Shown here: positions 9,271 to 19,391 of the stretch, piece by piece | Layout of the letters: each line of letters starts with the position of its first letter | Position numbering within the stretch: the first letter of the stretch is position 1 | Source of the DNA: Blautia obeum ATCC 29174 | GTDB taxonomy: Bacteria; Bacillota; Clostridia; Lachnospirales; Lachnospiraceae | Direction: 5' to 3' | Assembly (NCBI RefSeq): GCF_025147765.1 | Contig: NZ_CP102265.1 | Location: 718,501-782,500 of the forward strand | DNA: 64,000 bases | Translations under genes and position numbers: made by a program | Notes under the pieces: model-generated | Seen by the model: the letters and a program-made list of their open reading frames with translations, nothing else | Database searches by the model: none | Told to the model about the DNA's origin: nothing

Positions 9271-10073
9271 AAAAAGAAACATGGCTGCCTGGGGAAATCT
9301 ACAAAAACCGCAAATTAGTGTTTTCTCTGGCAAAAAATGATTTCAAAACAAAATATGCGGGTTCCTATTTTGGAACAGTCTGGGCATTTGTTCAGCCGAT
9401 CGTAACGATCTGCGTTTACTGGTTTGTATTCGGACTGGCGCTTCGCAATGGTTCGGATAAAGGTGTTCCATTTGTACTTTGGCTGATCGCAGGTCTTGTC
9501 CCCTGGTTCTTTATTCAGGAGGGCCTGACCGGAGGAACGAATGCACTTCTGGAATATAATTATCTGGTAAAAAAAGTAGTATTTAACATTCGGATCCTTC
9601 CGGTAGTGAAAGTATTTTCAGCGGTATTTGTACATTGTTTTTTTGTTGTGATCGTACTGGTGATCTATACCTGCATGGGATATCCGCCGAGTCTGTATGC
9701 ACTGCAACTGGTATACTACAGCTTCTGCATTTTTATGCTGATTCTGGCAGTCACATATATGACAAGTGCGGCGGTTGTATTCTTCAGAGATCTGAGTCAG
9801 ATCATCAACATTATGCTCCAGGTTGGTGTATGGGTTACCCCGATCATGTGGGATTTTAATGATCTTGGTCTTGGAGGACTTCTGGCAAATATACTGAAAC
9901 TGAATCCGGTATTCTATATTGTGCAGGGATACAGGGATTCTCTGATCAACAAAGTAGCAATCTGGGAGCATCCGGTGCTGACACTTTACTTCTGGGGATT
10001 TACCCTGATCGTATTTGTGCTTGGAACCAGACTGTTTAAAAAACTTCAGGTACATTTTGCAGATGTACTGTAA
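9267..10073 (+). CDS. Polysaccharide ABC exporter, permease (Wzm-like)
   Basis: This ABC-2 type integral membrane subunit exports a completed lipid-linked polysaccharide. It has about six hydrophobic segments, including FVQPIVTICVYWFVFGLAL and a C-terminal helix near 235-255. The 268-aa length is typical of Wzm/RgpC. Translation begins at TTG (9267) with AGGAGTAAAAAGGA upstream, overlapping the rfbC stop by 4 bases. The ATPase gene follows after 12 bases. Confidence 0.9.
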   Translation: MKKETWLPGEIYKNRKLVFSLAKNDFKTKYAGSYFGTVWAFVQPIVTICVYWFVFGLALRNGSDKGVPFVLWLIAGLVPWFFIQEGLTGGTNALLEYNYLVKKVVFNIRILPVVKVFSAVFVHCFFVVIVLVIYTCMGYPPSLYALQLVYYSFCIFMLILAVTYMTSAAVVFFRDLSQIINIMLQVGVWVTPIMWDFNDLGLGGLLANILKLNPVFYIVQGYRDSLINKVAIWEHPVLTLYFWGFTLIVFVLGTRLFKKLQVHFADVL

Positions 10074-10085
10074 GCGGAGAGTAGA

Positions 10086-11339
10086 ATGAGTGAATTTGCA
10101 ATTCAGGTAAAACATCTGGATAAGATGTATAAATTATATAATAAGCCGTCTGACCGGTTGAAAGAGGCTCTGGGAATGAAAGTTCCTGTAAGAGAGCATT
10201 ATGCACTACGGGATGTCAGCTTTGATGTAAAAAGAGGAGAAACAGTGGGAATTATTGGGACAAATGGTTCCGGTAAATCCACGATCCTCAAGATCATTAC
10301 CGGTGTATTGAATCCTACCGGCGGAGAAGTCACAGTAGATGGGAGAATTTCCGCTCTGCTGGAACTGGGAGCCGGGTTTAATATGGAGTATACCGGGATT
10401 GAGAACGTATATCTCAATGGAACTATGATGGGTTTTTCCAAAGAGGAGATTGATGTCAGACTGCAGGATATTCTGGATTTTGCAGACATCGGCGATTTTG
10501 TACATCAGCCGGTCAAAGCATATTCCAGTGGTATGTTCGTTCGTCTGGCTTTTGCCGTTGCAATCAATATCGATCCTGAAATTCTGATCGTTGATGAGGC
10601 ACTTTCTGTAGGGGATGTGTTCTTTCAGGCAAAATGTTATCGTAAATTCGAAGAATTTAAGAAAATGGGCCGGACGATCCTTTTTGTAAGCCACGATCTG
10701 AGTAGTATTTCCAGATACTGTGACAGAGTTATTCTTCTGAATAAGGGTGTGAAGCTGGAAGAAGGTTCTCCAAAGCAGATGGTAGATATGTACAAGCAGC
10801 TTCTGGTAGGCCAGGATCCGACCAGGAAAGTGGAAAAAGAAGTAAAGAAAAAGGAAAACTGGAGTGAAAAATTCCAGGTAAATCCGAATATGCTGGAATA
10901 TGGCAGCAAACTTGCTGAGATCACAGATTTTGTTGTGATGGATGAAAAGGGCCGTTATACCAATACCATCGACAAGGGAACAACCTTTACGATCAAGATG
11001 AGGGTTGCATTTCATGAGAATATTCAGGAACCGATCATGGCATATACATTTAAGGATATTCGTGGAACAGAAATTACAGGAACCAACACGATGTTTGAAA
11101 AAATGCATATTGAGCATTCTGAAGCCGGAGATGTATGTACCGTAACCTTTACACAGGATATGTTCCTGCAGGGTGGGGAGTATCTGCTTTCCTTTGGATG
11201 TACCGGCTATAAGGATGGAGACTTTACGGTATTCCACAGATTATATGATGCATGTAATATTACGGTGATCTCAACGCAGAATACCGTAGGATTTTATGAT
11301 ATGAATTCAAAAGTAGAAATTCAGTACGGAGAGGAATAA
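10086..11339 (+). CDS. Polysaccharide ABC exporter, ATPase with C-terminal cargo domain (Wzt-like)
   Basis: The nucleotide-binding subunit powers polysaccharide export. The ATPase half (about 1-250) has Walker A GTNGSGKST (58-66), the family-specific signature YSSGMFVRLAFA (from about 145) and Walker B ILIVDEA (165-171). The C-terminal 150 residues (about 265-417) correspond to a Wzt_C beta-sandwich domain. In O9a and related systems that domain binds a modified non-reducing end of the glycan and so licenses export. The next gene, encoding a methyltransferase-kinase protein, overlaps by one base and is the natural candidate to make that mark. Confidence 0.9.
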   Translation: MSEFAIQVKHLDKMYKLYNKPSDRLKEALGMKVPVREHYALRDVSFDVKRGETVGIIGTNGSGKSTILKIITGVLNPTGGEVTVDGRISALLELGAGFNMEYTGIENVYLNGTMMGFSKEEIDVRLQDILDFADIGDFVHQPVKAYSSGMFVRLAFAVAINIDPEILIVDEALSVGDVFFQAKCYRKFEEFKKMGRTILFVSHDLSSISRYCDRVILLNKGVKLEEGSPKQMVDMYKQLLVGQDPTRKVEKEVKKKENWSEKFQVNPNMLEYGSKLAEITDFVVMDEKGRYTNTIDKGTTFTIKMRVAFHENIQEPIMAYTFKDIRGTEITGTNTMFEKMHIEHSEAGDVCTVTFTQDMFLQGGEYLLSFGCTGYKDGDFTVFHRLYDACNITVISTQNTVGFYDMNSKVEIQYGEE

Positions 11340-13522
11340 TGGAAAAAATCGGACAGGTAATTCTGGATGATACACTATATCCGGGCAAAGATTTGTATAC
11401 AGATGGTGCAATTGAGGATGAGATGCTGGAAATAGCACGCAATTACCGGGAAAAACAATGGAACGGAGTTATTGCAGAGCGGGCGAGCTGGCCGATTCTC
11501 TATCATTTTTCTCATATCAGGGAAAATATACTGAGCTGGATTCCGTTTACAGGTGAAGAGAATGTTCTTGAAATCGGTTCCGGATGTGGTGCTGTGACCG
11601 GCGCTCTCTGCAAAAAAGCCAAAAAGGTTACCTGTATTGAACTTTCAAGAAAGCGAAGCCAGATCAATGCATGGAGACACAGAGACTGTGACAATCTGAA
11701 GATCCTTATGGGGAATTTTCAGGAAGTCGAGAAGACGCTTACCGAAAAATATGATTATATTACACTGATCGGTGTGTTTGAATATGGAGAAGCTTATATA
11801 CAGAGTGAGACTCCTTATGTGGATTTCCTTAAGATCATATCCAGACATCTAAAACCGGATGGTAAGATCGTTCTTGCAATCGAAAATCGTCTGGGGCTGA
11901 AGTACTGGGCAGGATGTACGGAAGATCATTTTGGAACTCTCTTTGAAGGTCTGGAAGGTTATCCGACAACAAGTGGCGTTAAGACATTTTCCAGAAAAGA
12001 AATGTCAGCAATCCTGAAAGAGGCAGGAGATCTTAAAGCATCCTGGTATTATCCATTTCCGGATTACAAATTACCAATGACGATTTATTCAGACCGTCGC
12101 CTTCCTTTGAAGGGAGAACTGAATCGTCTGGAAACAAATTATGACAGACTGCGTTTGCAGCTTTTCCAGGAATCTGCGGTATATGATTCACTTCTTGCGA
12201 ATGATATGTATCCGGATTTTGCCAATTCTTTTCTTCTTCTGATCGGAAAAGAAAAGAAAGAAGCAGAAACCATTTATGTAAAGTTTTCCAATGAAAGAGA
12301 TCCGGCATTTTCTGTGCGTACGGAAATCTGTGAAAACTCTTCAGGGAGAAGATATGTCCGTAAGTTACCGACAGAAAAAACTTCTGAAGAACATGTGAAG
12401 AATCTGGAAAAAATCTCCAGGGAACTGGGAACCTTTTACGGAAGAGAAGGTCTGGAACTGAATACCTGTACAGTTGAGAATGATGGAGTACGTCTGGAAT
12501 ATCTGCAGGGAGAGACACTGGAAGGAAGACTGGACGAACTTCTGGAGGCAGGAAAGACAGAAGAGCTTGAGAAGCTGTTTTTCAGCTATATCAAAAAGAT
12601 CCGTCGTATCCATGAAGGAGAGATGTTCTTTAAAACACCGGAATTCGTGCAGGTCTTTGGTGATGCAGAAATCAGTGAAAGCTGTCGTTGCAGCGGCATG
12701 TCCAATATTGATCTTGTGCCAGCTAATATTCTGCTTCAGGATTCCGAAGTGTCCGTAATCGATTATGAATGGACCTTCCGCTTTCCGATTCCGTGCAATT
12801 TCATCCTTTACAGAATGATCCATTACTATCTGGAAAGTGATGGCAAGCGTGCTGTACTGCGTGATCTTGATTTCTATAAAAAGGCAGGAATCAGTGAGAA
12901 AGAACTGGAAATTTATGCAGAGATGGAGCGTAATTTCCAGAAATATATGGAAGGCGGTCATGTGCCTCTTCGGGAAATGTATGATGAGGTTTCACCTGGC
13001 AAGGTAGATATCATGGCATATTATGACCGGATCCGTGCCGCATGTGCAACGAGAAGACTGCAGGTATTTTATGACCGAGGAAATGACTTTTCGGAAGCGG
13101 ATTCAGATATCTATCCAATGACAAAACATGGAATTGATTTCGGAATCACTGTTCCGCAGAATGTGCGCCGACTGCGTCTGGATCCCGGGGAAGCTGCCGG
13201 GGGACTGGTCCTTAAAAAACTTGTATTTGAAAACGGAAAAGAGGCGGATTTTTCTTCTAATGGTTTTCCGATAGGAAGCGGAAGATACTATTTTGGAGGC
13301 GGAGATCCGCAGTTTGTAATAGAGAGTCTGCCAAAGAATACAGGCAAACTTTATATAGAGATTGAAGTGATGAAGGAATCTGAAGCACAGGAGGCGTTCT
13401 GGATGAGTTTTTCACGGATCTCAGCAGAAAAAGACAAAGAGATTCAGAAACTAAAACATCAGATTTCTGAAATGAAAAATACAAAGGCATGGAAGCTGTA
13501 CCGGAGTATTAAAAAGAAATAG
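11339..13522 (+). CDS. Methyltransferase-kinase protein, WbdD-like candidate chain terminator
   Basis: A 727-aa protein. The N-terminal domain (about 40-240) is a class I SAM methyltransferase (glycine-rich VLEIGSGCGAVTG, 77-89). The middle (about 310-560) reads as a phosphotransferase/kinase fold: a lysine in RRYVRKLP (K342), a catalytic loop NIDLVPANILL (D458, N463) and a metal-binding VIDYEW (D475). After a beta-rich stretch the last 25 residues form a Lys-rich helix likely to coil. WbdD of E. coli O9a combines methyltransferase, kinase and coiled coil to cap the chain and stop growth. The order and the neighbouring Wzt with a cargo domain suggest the same role here. The methyltransferase is firm; the kinase and capping role are inference. 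Confidence 0.72.
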   Translation: MEKIGQVILDDTLYPGKDLYTDGAIEDEMLEIARNYREKQWNGVIAERASWPILYHFSHIRENILSWIPFTGEENVLEIGSGCGAVTGALCKKAKKVTCIELSRKRSQINAWRHRDCDNLKILMGNFQEVEKTLTEKYDYITLIGVFEYGEAYIQSETPYVDFLKIISRHLKPDGKIVLAIENRLGLKYWAGCTEDHFGTLFEGLEGYPTTSGVKTFSRKEMSAILKEAGDLKASWYYPFPDYKLPMTIYSDRRLPLKGELNRLETNYDRLRLQLFQESAVYDSLLANDMYPDFANSFLLLIGKEKKEAETIYVKFSNERDPAFSVRTEICENSSGRRYVRKLPTEKTSEEHVKNLEKISRELGTFYGREGLELNTCTVENDGVRLEYLQGETLEGRLDELLEAGKTEELEKLFFSYIKKIRRIHEGEMFFKTPEFVQVFGDAEISESCRCSGMSNIDLVPANILLQDSEVSVIDYEWTFRFPIPCNFILYRMIHYYLESDGKRAVLRDLDFYKKAGISEKELEIYAEMERNFQKYMEGGHVPLREMYDEVSPGKVDIMAYYDRIRAACATRRLQVFYDRGNDFSEADSDIYPMTKHGIDFGITVPQNVRRLRLDPGEAAGGLVLKKLVFENGKEADFSSNGFPIGSGRYYFGGGDPQFVIESLPKNTGKLYIEIEVMKESEAQEAFWMSFSRISAEKDKEIQKLKHQISEMKNTKAWKLYRSIKKK

Positions 13523-13532
13523 GGGAATATTT

Positions 13533-15959
13533 ATGGACAAACTTTGTTTCAGCATTGATGAAGAGAGATACGATGACAGACATGGACATGTGCTGAGCCT
13601 TGTAGGTTGGTATATGCATCCTGAAAAAAAGAAATGCATCTTTCAGTTGCTTGGGGATGGTTATGAAGTAATCGATATACCGGAAATCGAGAGATATGAA
13701 CGCCCGGATGTGGCGCAGTCTCTGGATGTGGAGACAGAAGGATTTCTTCCGGGTTTTACTGTGACGATTCCAGAGGTACTGGAACTTCGCAGAAAATACG
13801 ATCTGTTAGAACTTCTTTTGCTGGACGGAGAAGAAAAAACACTGCTTTGGGAGTGTGCGGGTGATGACCTGGATGAACTGGTCAATGATAAACTGGTAGA
13901 ATTTCATATTGACCGTGTAGAGGTACTTTATGGACTGATGCTGGAAATCCAGGGATGGACAACGGACCAGAGAGGAAATGTGGAAGTGACGGTTCACAAA
14001 GAAAACACGGAACTTCTGGACTGCAAGATCACAAGAGGACGCAGACCGGATGTTGTGGAACGTCGTCATCTCGATGATGATTACAAAAATCAGGAGATCG
14101 GATTCAGTATTTCAGCAGCTTTTCTGGAAATTCCGGGGAATCGTATCGTACTTCATTTTTGTGGAGATTCCACAACAAAGACTTATGAAATCGATATTAA
14201 AGCACTTCGTAAAGAGCAGAAATCCAAAGGATTCTGGGGACGCCTTTTTCATAAAGACAAAGATGGAGAACACAAGGAAGACTATGAAGAGTGGTTCAAA
14301 CGCCATAAAGCTGACCGGCGTACACTCAGAAAACAGAGACATACACATTTTGAGCAGAATCCGCTGATCAGTATTGTGATTCCGCTGTACTGTACTCCAA
14401 CCCCATATCTAAAGGAATTGATCGATTCTGTTCGGGCACAGAGTTACACAAACTGGCAGCTTTGTCTGGCAGATGGAAGTCCGGATCAGAAAGTAGAAGA
14501 ATATATTCAGAAGCGTTATGGAAAAGACAGCCGTATCCTGTACAAACATCTGGAGGAAAATGGCGGTATTTCCATTAATACAAATAAAGCGATTGAGATG
14601 GCGACGGGGGAATATCTGATGCTCAGTGATCACGACGATACGCTGGAACCGGATGCGTTATATGAAATCGTCAAAGCCATCAATGACCATCAGGGGCCGG
14701 AGATTGTTTATACAGATGAAGACAAGCTGAGTATGGATGGGGAATTTTATTTTGAACCCCATTTTAAATCAGATTATAACCTGTTTCGTTTAAGAGATAA
14801 TAATTATATCTGCCACATTTTTGCAGTCAAAAAAGCCCTGGTAGATCAGGTAGGCGGTCTGAGACAGGAGTATGACGGTTCTCAGGATTATGATTTTATC
14901 CTGCGTTGCTGCGAACAGGCAAAACAGGTAATCCATATTCCGAGAGTACTGTATCACTGGAGATGTCATATGAATTCCGTTGCGGCAAATCCAGAGAGTA
15001 AGACGTATGCGTATGAAGCCGGATGCCGTGCAATTCAGGAACATTACAGAAGAGTTGGTATTGAGGCTGAAGTGGAGATGACGAAACATCCGGGCTGGTA
15101 TCGCAGTCATGTGAAGATTCAGGGTGAGCCGCTTGTTTCCATCCTTATTCCAAATAAAGACCACATTGATGATCTTGAAAAATGTCTTTCTTCCATTTAT
15201 GAGAAATCAACATGGAAAAATTACGAGATACTGGTAGTTGAAAATAACAGCGAAAAGCCAGAAACATTTGAGTATTATAAAAATCTTTCCTGGCGTTATC
15301 CAAAAGCAAGGGTGCTCACCTGGAAAGAGGGATTTAATTATGCCGCAATCAATAATTTTGCAGCAAAGGATGCAAAGGGCAGTTATCTGCTGTTCCTGAA
15401 TAATGATGTAGAAGTCATTACTCCGGGATGGATCGAAGAAATGTTGATGATCTGCCAGCAGCCAGATGTCGCAATCGTTGGTGCTAAACTTTATTATCCG
15501 GATAATCTGATCCAGCATGCAGGTGTTGTCCTGGGAATGGGCGGAATTGCAGGACATATCATGTGCCAGGCATCATGCGAAGACAAAGGATATTTCGGAA
15601 GAGCCGTAAATGTTCAGGAAATCAGTGCGGTAACGGCGGCATGCATGCTTATGAAAGTCGAAGATTTTGAAGCTGTGGGTGGTTTTGACGAAGAGTTTGT
15701 GGTTGCATTTAATGATATTGATCTTTGCATGAAAGAGCGGGCAGCTGGAAAGAAAGTTGTATTTACACCATATGCGGAACTTTATCACTATGAATCCAAG
15801 TCAAGGGGAATGGAAGACACACCGGAAAAACAGTTCCGTTTCGAAAAGGAAACAAAACATTTCGAAGAGAAATGGGGCGAACAGATGAGCAAGGGAGATC
15901 CGTATTATAATCCGAATCTGTCACTGAAAGAAGCAGACTGTTCCCTGAGAGAAGACTGA
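13533..15959 (+). CDS. Tandem GT2 glycosyltransferase (probable rhamnosyltransferase)
   Basis: An 808-aa cytoplasmic protein that probably extends the polysaccharide. The first 270 residues hold no obvious catalytic motif. Two GT-A glycosyltransferase family 2 domains follow: one from about 280 (PLISIVIPLYCTPTPYL, acidic metal site SDHDDTLEP) and one from about 530 (EPLVSILIPNKDHIDDL, metal site FLNNDVEV). The length and domain order resemble bifunctional rhamnan polymerases of S-layer and wall glycan loci. It is a close paralogue of the next gene, evidently a tandem duplication. A GGGGAA site precedes the ATG. The sugar donor is inferred from the rfb genes. Confidence 0.85.
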   Translation: MDKLCFSIDEERYDDRHGHVLSLVGWYMHPEKKKCIFQLLGDGYEVIDIPEIERYERPDVAQSLDVETEGFLPGFTVTIPEVLELRRKYDLLELLLLDGEEKTLLWECAGDDLDELVNDKLVEFHIDRVEVLYGLMLEIQGWTTDQRGNVEVTVHKENTELLDCKITRGRRPDVVERRHLDDDYKNQEIGFSISAAFLEIPGNRIVLHFCGDSTTKTYEIDIKALRKEQKSKGFWGRLFHKDKDGEHKEDYEEWFKRHKADRRTLRKQRHTHFEQNPLISIVIPLYCTPTPYLKELIDSVRAQSYTNWQLCLADGSPDQKVEEYIQKRYGKDSRILYKHLEENGGISINTNKAIEMATGEYLMLSDHDDTLEPDALYEIVKAINDHQGPEIVYTDEDKLSMDGEFYFEPHFKSDYNLFRLRDNNYICHIFAVKKALVDQVGGLRQEYDGSQDYDFILRCCEQAKQVIHIPRVLYHWRCHMNSVAANPESKTYAYEAGCRAIQEHYRRVGIEAEVEMTKHPGWYRSHVKIQGEPLVSILIPNKDHIDDLEKCLSSIYEKSTWKNYEILVVENNSEKPETFEYYKNLSWRYPKARVLTWKEGFNYAAINNFAAKDAKGSYLLFLNNDVEVITPGWIEEMLMICQQPDVAIVGAKLYYPDNLIQHAGVVLGMGGIAGHIMCQASCEDKGYFGRAVNVQEISAVTAACMLMKVEDFEAVGGFDEEFVVAFNDIDLCMKERAAGKKVVFTPYAELYHYESKSRGMEDTPEKQFRFEKETKHFEEKWGEQMSKGDPYYNPNLSLKEADCSLRED

Positions 15960-15982
15960 GAAATGAGGTAGGATAATTCTAT

Positions 15983-18436
15983 ATGGCAAGAGAAATTTTT
16001 GAGGTAACAAAGGACCGATTCCATCTGCAGGATCCATGTTGTTATATTCTGCAGGGCACATGGCCCAAAGAGGCCAAAATGCGTGCGAAACTGGACGGAT
16101 CTGAGGTAAAGGCAGAAATTCAGCGACTGGAAGTCGTCAGTGCACTGGAACGATTTAAAGATCCAGACCTGATGCGGGGCGAGCGGATCACAGCGGCTGT
16201 ACAGCTTCCGGGATCTCTGGAGGGATACCAGAAACTTAGTATTTATGCGGAGATGCCGGAAAAAACATTTTGCTGGTTTTCGATTTCAGTAAAGAATCTT
16301 GAAAAAAGAAGGGGAAAACCACAGTTTTACATTGAAGAGGAAAAAGTGCAGCAGGGATTTCTGCGTGTCCGGGGATGGGCAGTGGCAGCAGAACCAGTAC
16401 GTATCCAGATCTTTGATGAAAATAAAGAAAAAATCCAGGCGGAAGTACTTCGGACGGAGCGTGTGGATGTAGAACAGCTTTATGAAGAGATGGAACAGAT
16501 GGAAAACAAAGACAAATCAGGATTCTTTGTGGAGCTGACAAATCTAAAAGGCAAAGTTGTTTACATTGTTTTCTATGCCGGAAATACAAAATCTGTACAT
16601 GTGGTTCCGTTGCAGCAGACGGTGGTGATCCGGAAAAAAATCGAAAAATATGCAAAAAAAGGAATCCGTTACTGGAAAACACAGGGAAGTGCCGCTCTTG
16701 TCGGAAAAGTTGCAGCTAAGGTCAGAACGGCATCTACCAGGGAAATCCCATATCAGAAGTGGATCGTCAGACATCTTCCGGGACCGAAGGAACTGGAACG
16801 TCAGAGAAGAGAAAAATTTGATTTTCAGCCAAAGATTTCCATTGTGATCCCACTGTATAAAACACAGGAAAAATATCTTCGACAGTTGGTTGAGACGATC
16901 AAAGAGCAGACATATCCGAACTGGGAGCTTTGTCTGTCAGATGGAAGTGGGGCAAATTCACCAATCGCCGGTTTGCTTGAATCACTTGCAGCATCGGATG
17001 AGCGGATTAAAGTAGTGTCTCATGAGGAATCACTGCAGATTTCTGAAAATACAAATGCTGCGATTGAGATTGCAACGGGTGATTATATTGCGTTTGCAGA
17101 TCATGATGATGAACTGACACCAAATGCGCTGTTTGAATGTGTGAAGGCACTGAATAAAAACAGAGATGTGAAGGTCCTTTATTCTGATGAGGATAAGATG
17201 TCGATGGATGGACATAAATTCTTCCAGCCGCATTTCAAACCAGACTACAATCCGGATCTTCTGTGCACAGTAAATTACATCTGTCATTTATTTGTTGTTG
17301 ACAGAAAAGTTATTGAACAGGTCGGAACTCTCCGTAAGGAATTTGACGGAGCGCAGGATTATGACTTTATTTTCCGCTGTATAGAGACTGTCAGCCCGGA
17401 AGAGATCTGTCATGTACCGAAGATCCTGTATCACTGGAGATGTCATGAGGAATCCACCGCGGAAAATCCGGAGAGCAAAACTTATGCATTTGAATCCGGG
17501 AAGCGTGCGATTGAAGAGCACTACAGAAGAACGGGTATCGACGCAGAAGTATATCAGGGAGAGTTTCTGGGACTCTACAGGACAAGATTTCACAGAGACC
17601 ATGATCCACTGATTTCCATCATTATTCCGAATAAAGATCATATTGATGATCTGAAACGGTGTATGGATTCCATTGATCAGAAATCTACTTACAAAAATTA
17701 TGAATATATCATTGTTGAAAATAACAGTACAGATGATGCTACTTTCCAGTATTACAAAAAACTGGAAGCAGAGAATCCAAAAGCCCATGTGGTTTACTGG
17801 GATAAGGAGTTCAATTATTCTGCAATCAATAATTATGGAGCTGCTTTTGCAAAGGGTGAATATCTCCTTCTGCTGAATAACGATACGGAAATCATTAATG
17901 AGGATTGTCTGGAAGAACTGCTTGGCTACTGTATGCGCAGTGATGTTGGAGCTGTCGGTGCCAGAATGTATTATGAGGACGATACGATTCAGCACGCAGG
18001 TGTAGTCATTGGTTTCGGCGGAATTGCAGGGCATTGTTTTGTTCTGCAGCCGAGAGGAACGACAGGCTACTGCCACAGAATCATCTGTGCACAGGATTAC
18101 AGTGCAGTTACTGCTGCATGTATGATGGTGAAGCGCGAAGCTTTTGACAAAGTCGGAGGGCTTACAGAAGAACTTGCAGTTGCATTTAATGACATTGATT
18201 TCTGTATGAAACTGCGAGAAGCCGGTTATCTGATCGTATATAATCCATACGCAGAACTGTATCATTATGAATCCAAGTCCAGAGGATTGGAGGATACACC
18301 GGAAAAAGTAGCACGATTTAATAAAGAAATTCAGATTTTTGAAAGACGTTGGCCGGATATCATGCGTGACGGGGACCCATATTACAACCCGAATCTGACA
18401 TTAAAGAGCCAGGATTTTTCACTGAAACGGATATAG
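15983..18436 (+). CDS. Tandem GT2 glycosyltransferase, paralogue of the preceding gene
   Basis: An 817-aa protein with the same layout as its upstream neighbour: a variable N-terminal 270 residues, then two GT2 domains (PKISIVIPLYKTQEKYL near 280 with ADHDDELTP; DPLISIIIPNKDHIDDL near 540 with LLNNDTEI). The two proteins match closely in the second domain and at the C-terminus (GDPYYNPNL) but differ in the N-terminal part, which suggests different acceptors or linkages. It starts 23 bases after the previous stop, with a GAGGTAGGA ribosome site. rfbD follows after 11 bases. Confidence 0.85.
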   Translation: MAREIFEVTKDRFHLQDPCCYILQGTWPKEAKMRAKLDGSEVKAEIQRLEVVSALERFKDPDLMRGERITAAVQLPGSLEGYQKLSIYAEMPEKTFCWFSISVKNLEKRRGKPQFYIEEEKVQQGFLRVRGWAVAAEPVRIQIFDENKEKIQAEVLRTERVDVEQLYEEMEQMENKDKSGFFVELTNLKGKVVYIVFYAGNTKSVHVVPLQQTVVIRKKIEKYAKKGIRYWKTQGSAALVGKVAAKVRTASTREIPYQKWIVRHLPGPKELERQRREKFDFQPKISIVIPLYKTQEKYLRQLVETIKEQTYPNWELCLSDGSGANSPIAGLLESLAASDERIKVVSHEESLQISENTNAAIEIATGDYIAFADHDDELTPNALFECVKALNKNRDVKVLYSDEDKMSMDGHKFFQPHFKPDYNPDLLCTVNYICHLFVVDRKVIEQVGTLRKEFDGAQDYDFIFRCIETVSPEEICHVPKILYHWRCHEESTAENPESKTYAFESGKRAIEEHYRRTGIDAEVYQGEFLGLYRTRFHRDHDPLISIIIPNKDHIDDLKRCMDSIDQKSTYKNYEYIIVENNSTDDATFQYYKKLEAENPKAHVVYWDKEFNYSAINNYGAAFAKGEYLLLLNNDTEIINEDCLEELLGYCMRSDVGAVGARMYYEDDTIQHAGVVIGFGGIAGHCFVLQPRGTTGYCHRIICAQDYSAVTAACMMVKREAFDKVGGLTEELAVAFNDIDFCMKLREAGYLIVYNPYAELYHYESKSRGLEDTPEKVARFNKEIQIFERRWPDIMRDGDPYYNPNLTLKSQDFSLKRI

Positions 18437-18447
18437 GAGGATTTTGC

Positions 18448-19305
18448 ATGAAAGTATTAGTAACAGGTGTAAAAGGACAGCTGGGTTATGATGTTATGAA
18501 TGAGCTGGCCAAAAGAGGCTATGAAGGCGTTGGTGTGGATGTGGATGAAATGGATATCACAGACAGAGCTGCTGTTGAGCGTGTGATCGGAGAAGTACAT
18601 CCGGACAAAGTTGTTCATTGTGCTGCATGGACAGCAGTAGATGCGGCTGAGGATAACCAGGAAGTCTGCCACAAAGTCAATGCAGAAGGTACGGAAAATA
18701 TTGCCAGAATTTGTGGAAAACTTGATATTCCAATGGTGTATATCAGTACAGATTACGTATTTGACGGACAGGGAACTCGTCCGTGGGAGCCGGATGATCC
18801 GGTTGTAAAACCATTGAATGTTTATGGACAGGCAAAATATGATGGAGAGGTTGCTGTAGAAAAATATGCTCCAAAACATTATATTGTACGTATTGCATGG
18901 GTATTTGGACTTAATGGCAAGAACTTTATCAAAACTATGCTGAATCTTGGCAAGACGCATGATACTCTGACAGTTGTTGATGACCAGATCGGAACACCTA
19001 CTTATACTTATGATCTTGCGAGACTTCTGGTGGATATGCTCGAAAAAGAAGAGTATGGTAAATATCATGCAACAAATGAAGGTGGATACATTTCCTGGTG
19101 TGATTTTGCAAAAGAAATTTTCCGTCAGGCAGGTATGGATGTAAAAGTACTTCCGGTAAGTTCAGCAGAATATCCGGCAAAGGCAAAACGTCCGACAAAC
19201 AGCCGTCTTGAAAAGAAAAAACTGGAAGAACATGGTTTCACAAGACTGCCAGACTGGAAAGATGCACTTGGTCGTTATCTGAAAGAAATTCAGCAAAATA
19301 ATTGA
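18448..19305 (+). CDS. rfbD: dTDP-4-dehydrorhamnose reductase
   Basis: This is the last step of dTDP-L-rhamnose synthesis, NAD(P)H-dependent reduction of the 4-keto group. It has the N-terminal Rossmann motif GVKGQLGYDV, STDYVFDGQG and the catalytic YGQAKYDGE pair. The 285-aa length is normal. TAGGAGG lies 9 bases before the ATG. It ends the main plus-strand operon and is followed by a strong hairpin. Confidence 0.96.
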   Translation: MKVLVTGVKGQLGYDVMNELAKRGYEGVGVDVDEMDITDRAAVERVIGEVHPDKVVHCAAWTAVDAAEDNQEVCHKVNAEGTENIARICGKLDIPMVYISTDYVFDGQGTRPWEPDDPVVKPLNVYGQAKYDGEVAVEKYAPKHYIVRIAWVFGLNGKNFIKTMLNLGKTHDTLTVVDDQIGTPTYTYDLARLLVDMLEKEEYGKYHATNEGGYISWCDFAKEIFRQAGMDVKVLPVSSAEYPAKAKRPTNSRLEKKKLEEHGFTRLPDWKDALGRYLKEIQQNN

Positions 19306-19327
19306 GAAGCAGAGAATAAAAGATAAA

Positions 19328-19367
19328 AAGAACCGGCTGCTGTCTGAAAAGACAGTGGCCGGTTCTT
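19328..19367. terminator. Bidirectional terminator between rfbD and the convergent carboxypeptidase-like gene
   Basis: A long stem-loop (GAACCGGC... paired with ...GGCCGGTTC, continuing into CTGTCT/AGACAG) lies between converging genes. The T-rich side is better on the minus strand (TTCTTTTTA), with a weaker T tract on the plus strand. Confidence 0.75.
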
Positions 19368-19391
19368 GCATGTTCGTAAGTTTGACAGGAA

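Noticed and set aside
10206..11237. 343-codon minus-strand frame opposite the Wzt-like gene
   Set aside because: The plus-strand gene has clear ABC ATPase motifs; the antisense frame is rich in His, Cys and Ile and resembles nothing.
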